64,000 nucleotides of DNA from Phragmites australis (lineage: Eukaryota > Streptophyta > Magnoliopsida > Poales > Poaceae), in contig NC_084938.1 in NCBI RefSeq assembly GCF_958298935.1, positions 7,881,501 to 7,945,500 of the forward strand, in the 5' to 3' direction. Below, piece by piece: positions 47,705 to 59,303 of the stretch. Position 1 is the stretch's first letter, and each line of letters starts with the position of its first letter. The translations under genes and the position numbers were made by a program. Below the pieces are notes generated by a model, which had not been told where the DNA came from, searched no databases, and saw only the letters and a list, made by a program, of their open reading frames with translations.

Positions 47705-47897
47705 TAATTCACCGATGTGTATCAGTGCCGATTCCAGCCACGAACCGACACTGATAGTTGGTTTTAGTGCCGGTTCTTAGCAGTTTAATCATTATTCGCG
47801 TATAGGATATTAAGAACCGGCACTGATACCTTTTCAATTCCAGTTCTAACACCATCGATATTGATAAGGAGCTACTTATTGTATATTCTATAGTAGT
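47705..47897. mobile_element. CACTA terminal fragment
   Basis: ATCAGTGCCG, AACCGACACTGATAG, AGTGCCGGTTCTTA and AACCGGCACTGATA units end in TTCTATAGTAGTTAG, a decayed CACTA terminus. No internal part remains. Confidence 0.65.
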
Positions 47898-49029
47898 TAG
47901 TTTTGTGTAAAAATTATAGTTTTGTGTTGCTAGAGACATAAATAGTTATAGTTCTATGAAACTGGTCTTATTAGTTGTAGTTTTGTGATAGTTATATGTA
48001 AATAGTTGTATTTTTGTGAAATTAACTCAATGAATTAAGTACTAGAGTTGCTAGAATCACAAAAGGAGTCCTCAACAGATTTTGTATTCTCTTTACAAAT
48101 TATTGTATTATGACAATGTAACAAAGTGTTTAGCTTTTGTTCTACACTTTGAATCTAATAACAACTAAACTTTTTTTGGAGGGAATGTATTGAGAGAAAT
48201 TAGAAGCATCTCGGAGAGAGTATCTTGCTAGATTCAAAAGTGTTATGTCCTGTAGTATGTCATAGTTTTTATATACATACTAAAATTGTGAACAACTATC
48301 ACCAACTAGTAGTTTCTTGCGACGTGCTAAATATTAGCTTTGCAATCAAAAAAAAATATTACTAGTGTTATATGGGGCCTCCACTTTTGTGTCGGCCCAA
48401 GCCACGGAAAGGTCAGGACCGGCCTGCATACCACGGTTGAAGTTAAAGAAGAAAATGTATCTGCAAGCCACAGTAAGGATATGGAGAGTTTTGGCAACCG
48501 TTGTGATGGAAAATAAAACTTAGAAGCGGTGGATCCTATTTGTATTGAGCGATTCTTTTGTTAGGCACGGTTTAGGAGACTGCATATAAGAAGAATTGAT
48601 TCGTGAACACTAAGGTTGTGTTTTGTTTAGGTTACGATAATTTATATAGAGCTTTTGCTTATTTTCAGTTGACCGAAAACTTGGAATAGTTCAGTCTACG
48701 TCGTGCAGATTGTCTCCAGCGATGGTCTGGTGTTGGGTGGCATCCAAGATTTCCCTAGTATCATTTTTGAATGATCGACAATTATTATCTTTTTTAGAAA
48801 TTTTTATAAATGACTCAGGGTTTTATAGTTTATTTGGATAATTCACGAGTGTCTTTTGTTGAGAATTATTGATCAGTGATTTTTTTTATTGCTAATTCAT
48901 TTTCACACTCGATAAAACATAATTGCTGGTGGTGGCGGAGGGCAGCGTTGGGACACCTCGCTGGATAGGAGGGACTAGGTAGATTGGCGCGTTTTGCTGC
49001 GTTCGTTTTGAATAAATATTATACTTGAA
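47898..49029. other. AT-rich spacer, nothing recognised
   Basis: About 1.1 kb without coding or repeat structure that I can support. Confidence 0.4.
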
Positions 49030-50092
49030 TGTTGCATGATTTGTAATAGCTTTAATAGTATATAGAGCGCACCGATTATTTCACCATTAGTATGTGTTAT
49101 TGAAAGGAGAATATTGGATTCATTTAGACTCATATATGTAATATATATACACACACACAATATATTGCTGAGCAGTAGTTACGTCCGTAATACGGAACTA
49201 ACAAAATTTGTTTCGTATTAGTGTACTGATTTTTCTACCGTTAGTATATGTTATTGAAAGTGGGATGTTGAATTCATCTAAACTCATGTATGTAATATAC
49301 ATATATAAATATAAATATATATTTGTATATATATAGATTTATATATATATATATAATATATTTGTGGACAGTAGTTACGTGAGTAATACGAATGTAACAA
49401 AATTTGTTTTGTATTTTTTTGAGTTTTAGTTTTTTTTTCTTTGCACTTTAGATTGTTTCAGTCGATTTATCAATATAACAAATTTTCCTTTCACATTTTC
49501 TAGTATTTCCGAAAATAGAAAATATATTATATGTATACAAATACATATATACATATATATATATATATACATATGTATATGTATACAGTGATGGGCGGGA
49601 CCTACTACAGTATCTACAGTAGCAGAGCCCCTGATTGCCCACGGATTCCACCGCCGTTAGTATATAGGATAGATGGGATGTTGAATTCACCTAAACTCAT
49701 GTATGTAATATACATATATAAATATAAATATATATTTGTATCTATATAGATTTATATATATATATACATAATATATTTGTGGATAGTAGTTACGTGAGTA
49801 ATACTAATGTAACAAAATTTGTTTTGTATTTTTTTGAGTTTTAGTTTTTTTTTCTTTGCACTTTAGATTGTTTCAGTCGATTTATCAATATAACAAATTT
49901 TCCTTTCACATTTTCTAGTATTTCCAAAAATAGAAAATATATTATATATATACAAATACATATATATGTATACATATATATATACGTATATGTATACAAT
50001 GATGACATGACCTGCTACAGCAACTACAGTAGCAGAGCCTCTGATCGCCCAGGGATTCCACCGCCGTTGGTATATAGGATAGATAGATAAGG
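49030..50092. repeat. Tandem array, 413-bp units, of dispersed AT-rich repeat
   Basis: Two near-identical units start at GGGATGTTGAATTC (49262 and 49675), period 413 bp. A shorter, more diverged unit precedes them (about 49090-49261). Each full unit has an AT microsatellite, TAGTTACGTGAGTAATAC, a long T run, GATTTATCAATATAAC and an ACAGTAGCAGAGCC...ATTCCACCGCCGTT end. The central part also occurs at 14380-14640. Confidence 0.9.
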
Positions 50093-50919
50093 TAGTCAAA
50101 GAGAACGCTAGCAATGCGGGGAGAGGATGGAGGTACGTAGGGCCAGATCAGCGAACGTGCCTAAGAGTGGTGTTCGGTAAGGAGGAGACTAGTTTGAGCA
50201 TGAGCATGACCGCGAGGTATAGTTATCTCATAGACACACAGGTTCAAACATCACATTCTCCCGACGCCTCAAAGGCTCAAACGCCACTTTCTCCTCTCCC
50301 TGCTGTTCCTCCTTGTCCTTAATTGAAAAGATTAAACTCAAAAAAAAAAAATTAAAAAAAGTTTCAGATCAGAGCACGGCAGTTTAAGGGTCAATCGTCT
50401 TGCGCACAGGAACAATAGCTTGAGACATGGAAAAGCAAGAAAACAACAAATCATCAACTTTAAACACAATAGCTGAGTGCCCATATATTGTTACAGAAAC
50501 AAAATTTATATAACATGACATCAAATATATGTATAGGTATTGTTTAAATATAAATAAGTTCAAATATTACTTCTTTATGTGTGCCCGGGCACACCTGGTG
50601 GCCCTGTTAAATCAACCTATTGAATCGATACATTGCTAATAAAATAAGATCAAAATAATATTACAACAAGTAACGAACAAGAAAAATAACACTATTAATG
50701 AAATCAAATTTTGATCCACCTAGCTAGAATCTTAGATGTAGAACTTAAAAATATTGCAATCAATCTTGGATAGAAATAAGTAAAAAAATATTTTTATTAG
50801 CATTTTGAATTAAGGAACGTCATTGTGAATCAACAAATTACGGAGCCACAATGATCATTAGCATATCAAGTCACAGCACATATTCATCACAAGTGAAATT
50901 AAAACTTCAGTGCTTCATA
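50093..50919. other. Spacer, nothing recognised
   Basis: AT-rich sequence with an A run near 50340. No coding segment. Confidence 0.4.
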
Positions 50920-51010
50920 TTCAAATTGACCCGTCACTTATAACTTAACACAAGTGACGAGTCATGTTGTGACCCATCACTAATGATAATAGTCATAGAT
51001 ACTTAGTTCA
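50920..51010. repeat. Fragment with CACTA-like subterminal units
   Basis: GACCCGTCACTTATAA, AAGTGACGAGTCA and GACCCATCACTAATGA are inverted units like those of some grass CACTA ends. No terminus was identified. Confidence 0.4.
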
Positions 51011-51599
51011 CTAATATTTTTTATTATTATTTTTTTCTTATTTTTTATCACCTCAGTAGCATTCGAATAGAATATATATATAATTTTTGCTCAATTTTTA
51101 TCTAGGGGTGGCGGCTATAAACACAAACGCGCGTTCCGAAAACGATGTAGAAACTTCCAAAAACGAGAACTCAATCTTTCAAGCCATTTTTAACCTCAAA
51201 AATTCTCCAAATCCGACAAAGTCGGACAGAAACGGATGTAACTTTTACTGTAGATATCCATAGAGTAAAAAAAATTGAAATCGGAGTTCGTATGCAAATG
51301 TTATACCCGTTTTACCAAAGACACTCCGGGGTATCTATCAAATTGCGATCATTTACATGAGATATTCAGAAATTCATAAAATATCAATACAATTTTATAG
51401 GTAAATTATAACTAGTCACCTATCAAATTTTATATGTCAATATTAATACATATTTTATATGTAAATATTAATACAAATTTTATATGTAAACATGACACAA
51501 GCTGCAAACAGATTGAAATTCACAAGTTTGGTCAATACAAACCAGGGGAAGCCTTCGCCTCAGAGAGAGAAAGAGCCAAAGGCAGCGAGACACAACACA
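51011..51599. other. AT-rich spacer
   Basis: Short AT-rich direct repeats (TTTTATATGTAAA, 51428-51490). No gene. Confidence 0.4.
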
Positions 51600-52085
51600 T
51601 ATTTATAGAGAGATGAGTAGTCTCTTTTTTTCTATGTCCCATCAATTACAATGCCGGCCTATTTAGCCCGTACTCAACCACTTCACACCATAATTTACGG
51701 TATGACCCCTCTAACTGTCATATTCTTGACATATTTGGAGGTATTTTGATACCATTGAGTACATTTGCATATTTACAATTATACCCCAGACCGCTACATG
51801 GGCTTCGACGAACGCGCGCCTTCGCCCGAGTCCCCATAAAATTAGCCGCACATGGGCCCTCAAGGCACCTTCGACTAGCCTCGACGGTGCGTCTCGAGTC
51901 ACCATTCGGTCTCTGCCCGAGGTCCCGCCAGAGGCTTCGCCTGCACTGATACTTGGCACCACGGGTCGACCTTCGGTCTCCGTCCGAAGGGCGCCAGATG
52001 GTTCGCCTGCGCTTTCTGAAACACAACTATATTATTCGTCATTGATCAGCCACCAGTGAACTTCGCCTCAGGTTCCGAAGGGGCG
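51600..52085. mobile_element. LTR-like fragment
   Basis: GC-rich text with CTTCGCC, CCGAAGG and GGTCTC words in a layout often seen in grass LTRs. No paired ends or internal genes, so class is uncertain. Confidence 0.35.
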
Positions 52086-52408
52086 CGTAAGATCATTCCC
52101 CAATAATTTTCATCTTCCAATAGTCACAGTAGTCTTGGATATCGTAGTCTTGCTATCAAAATATAAGAGGTGAATGTCTAAGAAAATCGGTGCAGTCAAT
52201 AATGTCTAAGAAAAATTAAGAATCAATACATTACCCTATGAACATCTTAAATTAAAAAAATTATGGTCTGCACACATCAAACTGAGTGTTAATTAAGCAC
52301 GGGATACTCACACTTTCCTATGAAATTATAATTAAGAACTCTCGCAAAAGTAGAGATGCATCTCCACATGCACATAACTTGGGAAAACTTGGTCACGGGA
52401 TGGATTGT

Positions 52409-52796
52409 CATCAACACTATAGAGTTCATACTTTTCTTGGTTGTTGGAGCGGAACATTTGATGTCCTAATTCGATGTTGTCCTGATATCCAAAAGTAAGG
52501 GATAAGTGACCACTAGATCTTAACATAATTTTGTGCACAGATGCAGAACAACGGCTAATTGTTACATGTTTTATGGCAACACATTCCATTGTAGTCAAGA
52601 CCATCAACAATTTGATGTTCATACTTCACACTATTCTTGGTATGTTGCTGTAGAACATTTGATGTCCTAATTCAGTAAAGCAAAGGCTACGTGACCAATA
52701 GTTCTTTCTTACAATATTTTTTCTCACAGATACAAAATAACACCTAATTGGTATATCTCTTATGGCAACACGTTCTGTTTATGTTGAGACAACAGA
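52409..52796. repeat. Tandem duplication, about 193-bp units, before NLR relic
   Basis: CATCAACA, GAACATTTGATGTCCTAATTC, CACAGAT(G/A)CA and TTATGGCAACAC(A/G)TTC recur in the same order in 52409-52601 and 52602-52796. It lies upstream of the first visible NLR exon, likely in intron sequence. Confidence 0.8.
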
Positions 52797-53053
52797 AAAC
52801 GGCAACTGAAAAACTTACTATTTTTAGAGCACTTTCTTTTGTGTTATCATGGTATGAAACCTTGTCCCTAGAACCTACAAATTTATTCATTTTGGAATTT
52901 CAATTATTATGTTAGAGATTTGGGGTGATATTTATTATTTTGTAACAGGTACATCAAGGATGAGCTAATGACAATGAAATTGTTCTTGACGGTCGTCGAA
53001 CAGCTGCTTGACAAGGATCCCATGTTGAAACCCTGGATGGAGCAAGTTGCTAA

Positions 53054-53456
53054 TGTTAGCAAATAAACCACGTCATGGTCCGTTCCAGGCGTGTGTGTGC
53101 GTGCGTCGCATGTGTTTATGAGTCGGTTCATCCGAGTGTATGCGTAGGCAAGCTGCAGGAGTGTGTCTTGGAGTTGGTTGGCGTGGTGGCGTGTTCTGCG
53201 TGAGAGGCGGCCGCGTCATGCGCAGGAGCGAGGAGCTCGTGCATGGCGTGAGCCGAATCGTAAGGATCGACGTGTGAAGACCGGGCAATGGAGTTCGTGC
53301 TCAGCGTGCGTCGCCCCGAGTCTATAAAGTCCATGTACTGCTCCGTTCTGAGTAATAAAAGTAAACAGCCAGGGCGTTCGTCGCCATTGCCGAGAGCTTT
53401 GAGTTCCTGTTCATCTTCTTCCTCGAGCTCGTGTGTGTGTGATCCTGGTGCCAACA
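53054..53456 (+). mobile_element. Solo LTR (403 bp) inside NLR exon, GCTAA duplication
   Basis: Runs from TGTTAGC at 53054 to GCCAACA at 53456, with TGTT/AACA inverted ends. GCTAA is present on both sides (53049-53053 and 53457-53461). It contains TCTATAAAG (TATA-like, near 53320) and AATAAA (near 53352), as expected of a complete LTR. Size suggests Ty1/copia. The host reading frame is continuous across the target site once the insert and one GCTAA are ignored. Confidence 0.95.
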
Positions 53457-53684
53457 GCTAATCTGGTCTACGACATTGAAGATTGCCTTGAGGAGTCTGC
53501 TGTCATTGTGCAACATCCTGGTTGGATCCATAAGATCCTCAATTTTTGTGCCTACCGCCAGCTCGCTACCCAGATACGTGCCATCAAGACACGTGTTCAC
53601 GACATCAGCGAGAGGAGCAAGCACTACGATCTCCAGTCGCATGGCCATAACCTCTCTGACTTACTCAACAAGGTGGAAGATGGC

Positions 53685-53706
53685 TATGAGATGCTTATGA
53701 GATGCT
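53685..53706. repeat. 11-bp tandem duplication in NLR exon
   Basis: TATGAGATGCT occurs twice in a row (53685-53695, 53696-53706) and shifts the frame between coiled coil and NB-ARC. Confidence 0.9.
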
Positions 53707-55360
53707 CGATAGGCATGAAGCACCTCTGAATGAGCCACGGGCTAAGTATGTTGGTCGTGATGACGAGCAAAAGAAGCTGATCGAATGGATTACCAACACT
53801 GACGCATCTCTACTGGTAATGGCAGTTACTGGCATGGTGGGCATTGGCAAGAGCGCTCTTGTCAAGCAGGTTGTGGGAAGCACTCAGATACTTGGGGAAT
53901 TTGATTGCTTTGCATGGGTCAGTGTACCACAACCATTCAATATCGATAGACTCATTGAGGCTACGGTCGGCAAGCTCCTAGCAGATGGTTCAAAAAGGAG
54001 ACGGCATTTGGATCGCCAATCACAGATGGCTAATGCGTCCAGACGTTTTTCCAGTGACCACATGAAGAGTATACTTCAGTATAGAAGTCATTGATTGTTT
54101 TTGATGACTTATGGACATATCAACATTGGGACAAGATAAAGCAGGAACTACCAATGAATAGCCACAGTGGCAGTCGGATCGTGGTGACATCATGTAGCTT
54201 TGCACTGCACGCAGAGTAAGAATCGTATCATCGACCTCAAGCGATTAGACAAAATCTGCTCCATTAAGTTGCTGATTGAAGTATTTAAGAAAGTGAGAAA
54301 CAAGAACGTGATCAAGAATGAGGACTTGGAAAGACTAGAGAGCCTAGTTATCAGCAATAAAATTTCATATTGGGAAATATTAGAGAAATTCAAAGGTATC
54401 ATCGAAGAATATGCAGTTGAGGAAATACTAGAGAAATGTGAAGGACTACCTCTAGCTATTATCGTGACAGCAGGCATTCTTGCTCCAAAACAACGACAAG
54501 AATGGAAAAATGTTTTGGTCCGTTTCCCTCTGGAGATAGAAAGTCATCCAATACTGGAAAAATTGAACAGTGTAATGACTCTGAGATATAGGTACGTGCT
54601 ACCATATCTAAAGCCATGCTTTTTGTATCTTAGTATCTTCGCAGAGGGCTTTGAGATCAAGCGAACACATATTGTGAAGCAATGGGTGGCTGAAGGTTAT
54701 GTATGAGACATAGCTGGAAGATCACTTGAGAAGACAGCTGAAGGATATTTCTATGAGCTCATTGATCGTAACTTGGTCCAACCAATGGCATGGGACAACT
54801 CTCAGATGGTTAATAGCTGCCGTATTCATGCTATCATGCGACAAGTTGTGTCCAGTATAGCAAGAGAGGAGAACCTTGTCTTCACCGTTGAAGTGCGTAA
54901 TACTGTTACTCCTCCAAGGATCTTTCGCCACCTTGCATTGGATGGTCAGAGCTTCAGGGGGCTTATTGATAATGTGAATTTGACCTGTGTCAGATCGTTA
55001 ACTGTGTTCAGTGAGCCAGCGGTGTCGATCTCGTCACTGTGCTCATCCCGGTCGAGGATGCTGAGAGTGCTAGATCTGTCATACACTGAGTTTTGGATCG
55101 CGCAGAAAGACATAAGGAACATTGGGGCATTATGCTACTTGGGATACCTAAACCTCTACAGGTCCAACATCACTGAACTTCCTGTGACCATACGTAATCT
55201 ACGGTCCCTTCAGGTGCTGAATGTTAGAAAGACATGCATCTGTTGTATCCCACCTGAGATCACAAAGCTTGAGAAGCTACGGTGCCTCCGTGCTAGCAAG
55301 AGATTCTCACACCAAGTTGATGAAGATTTTTGCTGCTGCTATTGTAAGAACATGAGTGTT

Positions 55361-55522
55361 ATGATGCCTCAATCAACGGGTTGCTTACAGCAGCTCCATG
55401 TGTTGGATTTATGATGCCTCAATCAACGGGTTGCTTACAGCAGCTCCAAGTGTTGGATTTAGTGGATTTATGATGCCTCAATCAACGGGTTCCTTACAGC
55501 AGCTCCGCAAGTGTTGGATTTA
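55361..55522. repeat. Triplicated LRR segment, about 50-59-bp units
   Basis: ATGATGCCTCAATCAACGGG plus the following TTGCTTACAGCAGCTCC and GTGTTGGATTT occur at 55361, 55411 and 55470. The second unit has 9 extra bases. The unequal lengths break the LRR frame, which resumes as VLDLDDLDKLPCLRKL. Confidence 0.92.
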
Positions 55523-56231
55523 GATGATCTGGACAAGCTACCTTGCCTGCGGAAGCTAGGAATGACAGGTCTGTCTGAAAGAAATGCTAAGATGGTCTCC
55601 AAAACCCTCCTAGAACTCTATCCATCGCTTCACTCTCTGTATCTCAGAGCATGTAAAAGTGAAAGACATGGAACACTGAGCTGCTTCCATGAGATGTCCT
55701 CAGCTCCTCCACACTTGCGGAGTCTCAAGCTTGCTGGTCATATTGGAACATTGCCCGATTGGATTTCTTCATCGAGCCTGGTTACGGTGAGGCTCTATAT
55801 GACTAGACTAGACAATGAGGACATAAACACTATGGAGGGAGCCTCAAACTGAGAACTCTCACTGATGAAAGATTCTTACAATGATCGCCAGTTCGATCTC
55901 TGCCCTGGAAACTTCAAAAGTCTGAATACACTGGTGCTCAGTAATCTGCAGTATTTAGAACACATAGAATTTATATCATCAGAGACTAATGAGGGAACAT
56001 CAGTCATACCTTCAGAATCTAAAAAGGAGACTCCGGCGCTAAAATTCTTATATATTACTAAATGTCAGTTGAAATCAGGGACTCAAACACATTCCAGAAC
56101 TTAAGTAGGTTCGACTTGGCCAGGAAACAAAGGTAGCAAACTTTGATGGGCTGCGGAAGGAAGTGTCTGATCATCGAAACCATCCTAAGCTTAGCATGGC
56201 ACAGAGCTGGAGGGAGCATGCCATCAGATAA

Positions 56232-57290
56232 GAAACACAACTGACAAGCAACAGCTACAGAAAAGTTTGTCACAAACAGGTGCATTAGTCTGCTAAAAAT
56301 GTGGTTCCTGCTCGTGCATATGAATAAAATTTCGCGAATTTGTTACCTAACAGAAGGGTCATAGTATCGGTTTGAACGGGAGAATTAATAATTGTATGTC
56401 TGTCAATTTACTACTTATCATTGTTCATTTACAACTTCATAATACCATTTATTACTTGTATTGCTTTCTAGTTTCATTGGTGTATCAACACAATTTAAAA
56501 TGGTTCCGAGACTTGCACGTTCTTCTCTGTACAAGGATGGAGTTACTATGGATTTGGATGCTGATCTGTTTCTCAGATTTATTATTTGTCCTTGTATAAT
56601 TTCTTGGTCCGATGTACAAAGGCATGTGCTTCTGGCAACAATGGACATTAAAGAGCATTTTCAGTTTGTACTATAGCTGAAGAAAGGCCAGGTTCAATCA
56701 GATCTGGAGAACATGCAAAAACATTCTCATAGTACTCAAATGCTGTGCAGTGTGCCATATTTGCTAGCTGCAGATAACGTGCTCCCCCTATTTAAAGTAT
56801 TTTTTATTGATCCGAAATATGGATTGTCTTTGTGACGTACAATAGGGTAGATTGGTAGCGAATGCGCTTCATTATCAGTAGCATCTTCAAATGGATTGGT
56901 TAAAAAATTACCATACATTATCTATCCTATCTAACATCTTGCTATGCATCTAGAAGATTTTTTCCCTCTAGATATTTCACAAATGTCGCCCCAAGTCTCA
57001 ACAGACGATATCCCTAAATGCCTCCCATTGTTTTTATATGGTTCAACTAATTTGCCAGCTTTTTTGTTAAATGGAGATGCATATATGCTTTACAGATAAA
57101 TAAATGGACATGAGTCATGTACACAAACAGATCTTCGCCAGAAGGACAGCATGAACTACATTACAAGCAACAAAGCAATCTACAAGTGTAAAGAAGAAAA
57201 GAGAAACATGAACAGACACTGCACAAGTTTGAACTGCCAAACCCCGAAACCTCAAAGAAAGGGAGGCACAAAACCAACAGAGGGATGCTA
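56232..57290. other. Spacer and probable 3' UTRs
   Basis: Between the NLR relic (plus) and the RING-ligase gene (minus). No domain-bearing frame; an open segment at 56461-56676 is unrecognised. Confidence 0.4.
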
Positions 57291-58464
57291 TCAAAACTCT
57301 GAGTATCTCCTAATTCTTTCCCTGTACGAAGACGATCGTTGCACATCTGGCCTGAGACAGCTGACGAGACAAGGCATCGCCTCATCAGCTCCTGTGCAAT
57401 TCAGCTTTATTGATGGCAATTTCCTAGAGCCAATGGATCTAAAAGAAGAACATCCCAGCTGAACTGAGGAGGAGCGCAAGCAACGGGTGTCAGACCGTCG
57501 GTGCAAAGAGCCAGAATAGCTCGAACCACTGTTTGCTCCACCCGCACATAGAGCTAATGATGTGCTTGTCCATGGAAGCTCCTTTATTGGGGTAGTACTG
57601 GTGAGCTTCATGAATGAGACAATGGCGTGCCTGCACAAAGGGCAAGATATGGAGCCAGGCACACCTCGGATGGATGTTGAGCTGCTAGTGGTGGAGCACA
57701 AATAGAGTGCACATTTGGTACAGAACTCATGGCCACAACCTATTAAAACATATATTTATCAATTATATTTGCAGGGTTGAATGATTCATCGTGAGAGTTA
57801 GTGTATCAGACTATCAGTACCTTCTGCAGCAACCGTACATTCCACCTCCAAACAAATGACACATGGATCATGACAAGTAGAGGAGGCAGAAGTTTTCCTC
57901 CATCCACATTCTCTGCAAAAGAACAATAAACGGTTGAATTTGTAAATGCACATAAGAAAGAGGAAAAACATGGCATTACTTTAACTGTTCTTTGTGAACT
58001 TGAAAACTGAAAATAGGCATGACAAAAGAGTTTTGGATTCATAACCACATTCTGCACCTAGTGAAGTGCAATTTCTCCTAAGATGCTGTGGTACTCTGCG
58101 TTGTTTTAGTTTCTAATGACAGTAGGGAAATGCTACTGTAAAACATTGGTCACCTAGACCTCTTTCAGTAGAGTAAATAAAGGTTAGTGGACACTACTAC
58201 TTGAGTACAATTGTTTGGTCAATTTTAGACAGGAAACATGTTCTTACAAAGTTGAAGTTTAACAACGGTCACTCCACAATGATATATGAATATCTACATA
58301 TTTTATCTGGTATTTGAACTCACCGAGCAATTTTGACAATGCTCATCAGTGGGAGGCACATATATGGTGAAGGAAGAATGCGTATTCGGCCTTCTGGCTG
58401 TTTGCTTAGGATACCTTCAACACTATTTTTGTGCCACAAACGAGCCACCATCAGAGGAGTCAAC
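57291..58464 (-). CDS. XBOS33/XBAT-like E3 ubiquitin ligase, last three exons
   Basis: C-terminal part of an ankyrin-RING ubiquitin ligase. Exons: 58464-58324, 57912-57821, 57739-57291, with AG/GT borders and frame kept across both junctions (about 226 residues here). Exon one: [20 protein letters not shown], then [19 protein letters not shown], the end of the ankyrin region. Exons two and three form a RING finger: [40 protein letters not shown], with all Cys/His ligands present. A Ser-rich tail follows, ending RRYSEF. The RING recruits an E2 enzyme; ankyrin repeats choose substrates. XBAT32-type members act in ethylene and root control, so a similar role is only a possibility. The 5' exons with ankyrin repeats are not in the window; a copia element lies upstream at 58844, apparently in an intron. 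No stop or frameshift seen. Confidence 0.85.
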
Positions 58465-58843
58465 CTTCAAGCAAATAGCATTGGGCAAGAGTAAGCAGTC
58501 CAAACAAGTAGCAATAAAATACTTTTCTAATAAGGGATTAACATACCCCAGCCAGATGCCTCTTCCTTAATTGAAAAACAAAGGTTAAAAGTTTGATGCA
58601 GGGTATTAGTGAAGGCCAGCATATGGCATCAGATTTTTTTTTTTTTTTTGTTTTTTGGTTGAGATGGCATCAGAGTTAATATAAGCAAAAAAGGCCACCA
58701 ACTAGCTTCCTAATTTTGAGTAAAACTCAAAGGAAAGATGCTTTACTAAGGAAGACAAGAGTCATTACTAATAAACATTTAGCACAGATAACATATATAC
58801 TAAAATATCAGTGTATAAATTATGCAAATGACTAAGTAAAGAG
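58465..58843 (-). other. Intron sequence of RING-ligase gene (inferred)
   Basis: AT-rich with a T run at 58629-58648, between exon and copia LTR. No coding signal. Confidence 0.45.
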
Positions 58844-59303
58844 TGTTAGTCGCTGAATTCTTACTCTTGGTAGTAGCTGAATTCTTACTCTCATCGAGAG
58901 AGGATGACACTAGGAGTTGGGGCAATTTTTCTGGTTTATTTCTCACACAAATGCCATACCAACCTGAGAGGTTGGGGATACATATTTATAGGCTGCTAGC
59001 CAGCCAAGCATATGCTAAGATGCTGTCCTAGATGCTGTCCTAACTGTCCTAGATGCTAAGATGCTGTCCTAGATGCTAAGATGATGTCCTAGCTGTCTTA
59101 GATGCTGTCCTAGCTGTCCTAGATGCTGTCCTAGATGCTGTCCTAGCTGTCCTAAATGCTAAGATGCTGTCCTAGATGCTAAGATGCTGTCCTAGATGCT
59201 GTAGCCCTAGAAAGGACCACAAAGACTAACCAAGGACCATCTGAAGCAGCCCCACAAAGACCATATGCAGCACAGAGACGCAGCACAGAGACTTATCCCA
59301 TCA
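58844..59303 (-). mobile_element. 3' LTR of copia element
   Basis: Minus strand TGATGGGATAAG at 59303 to GCGACTAACA at 58844, 460 bp. Bounded internally by the polypurine tract. The middle carries a short-unit tandem repeat. Confidence 0.85.
59018..59206. repeat. Short-unit tandem repeat in copia LTR
   Basis: More than a dozen permuted copies of AGATGCTGTCCT and AGATGCTA, plus CTGTCCTA, fill the LTR between its AT-rich left part and the promoter-distal end. Confidence 0.85.

Larger units (their letters stand above)
52949..56231 (+). pseudogene. CC-NBS-LRR (NLR) resistance-gene homologue, broken
   Basis: Relic of an intracellular immune receptor. An exon starts after TTTTGTAACAG at 52949 with an Rx-type coiled coil (YIKDELMTMKLFLTVVEQLL; VYDIEDCLEES after the insertion). 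The NB-ARC part has the P-loop GMVGIGKSALVKQ (53831-53869), FDCFAWVSVPQ, kinase-2 LIVFDDLW (54091-54114), RNBS-B GSRIVVTS, GLPLA (54443-54457), FLYLSIF and VKQWVAEGYV. The MHD site reads IHA (54824-54832), with Ala for Asp. LRRs follow (MLRVLDLSYTEFW, LYRSNITELPVTIRNLRSLQ) and the frame ends at TAA 56229-56231 after SWREHAIR. Lesions: solo LTR at 53054-53456, 11-bp duplication at 53685-53706, frame changes near 54090 and 54200, TGA at 54704-54706, triplication at 55361-55522, stop near 55852. The N-terminal exon start was not found. Confidence 0.85.

Noticed and set aside
59018..59206. Short regular repeats considered as a CRISPR-like array
   Set aside because: Units are contiguous, permuted and lack unique spacers; they are an LTR minisatellite in a plant genome.
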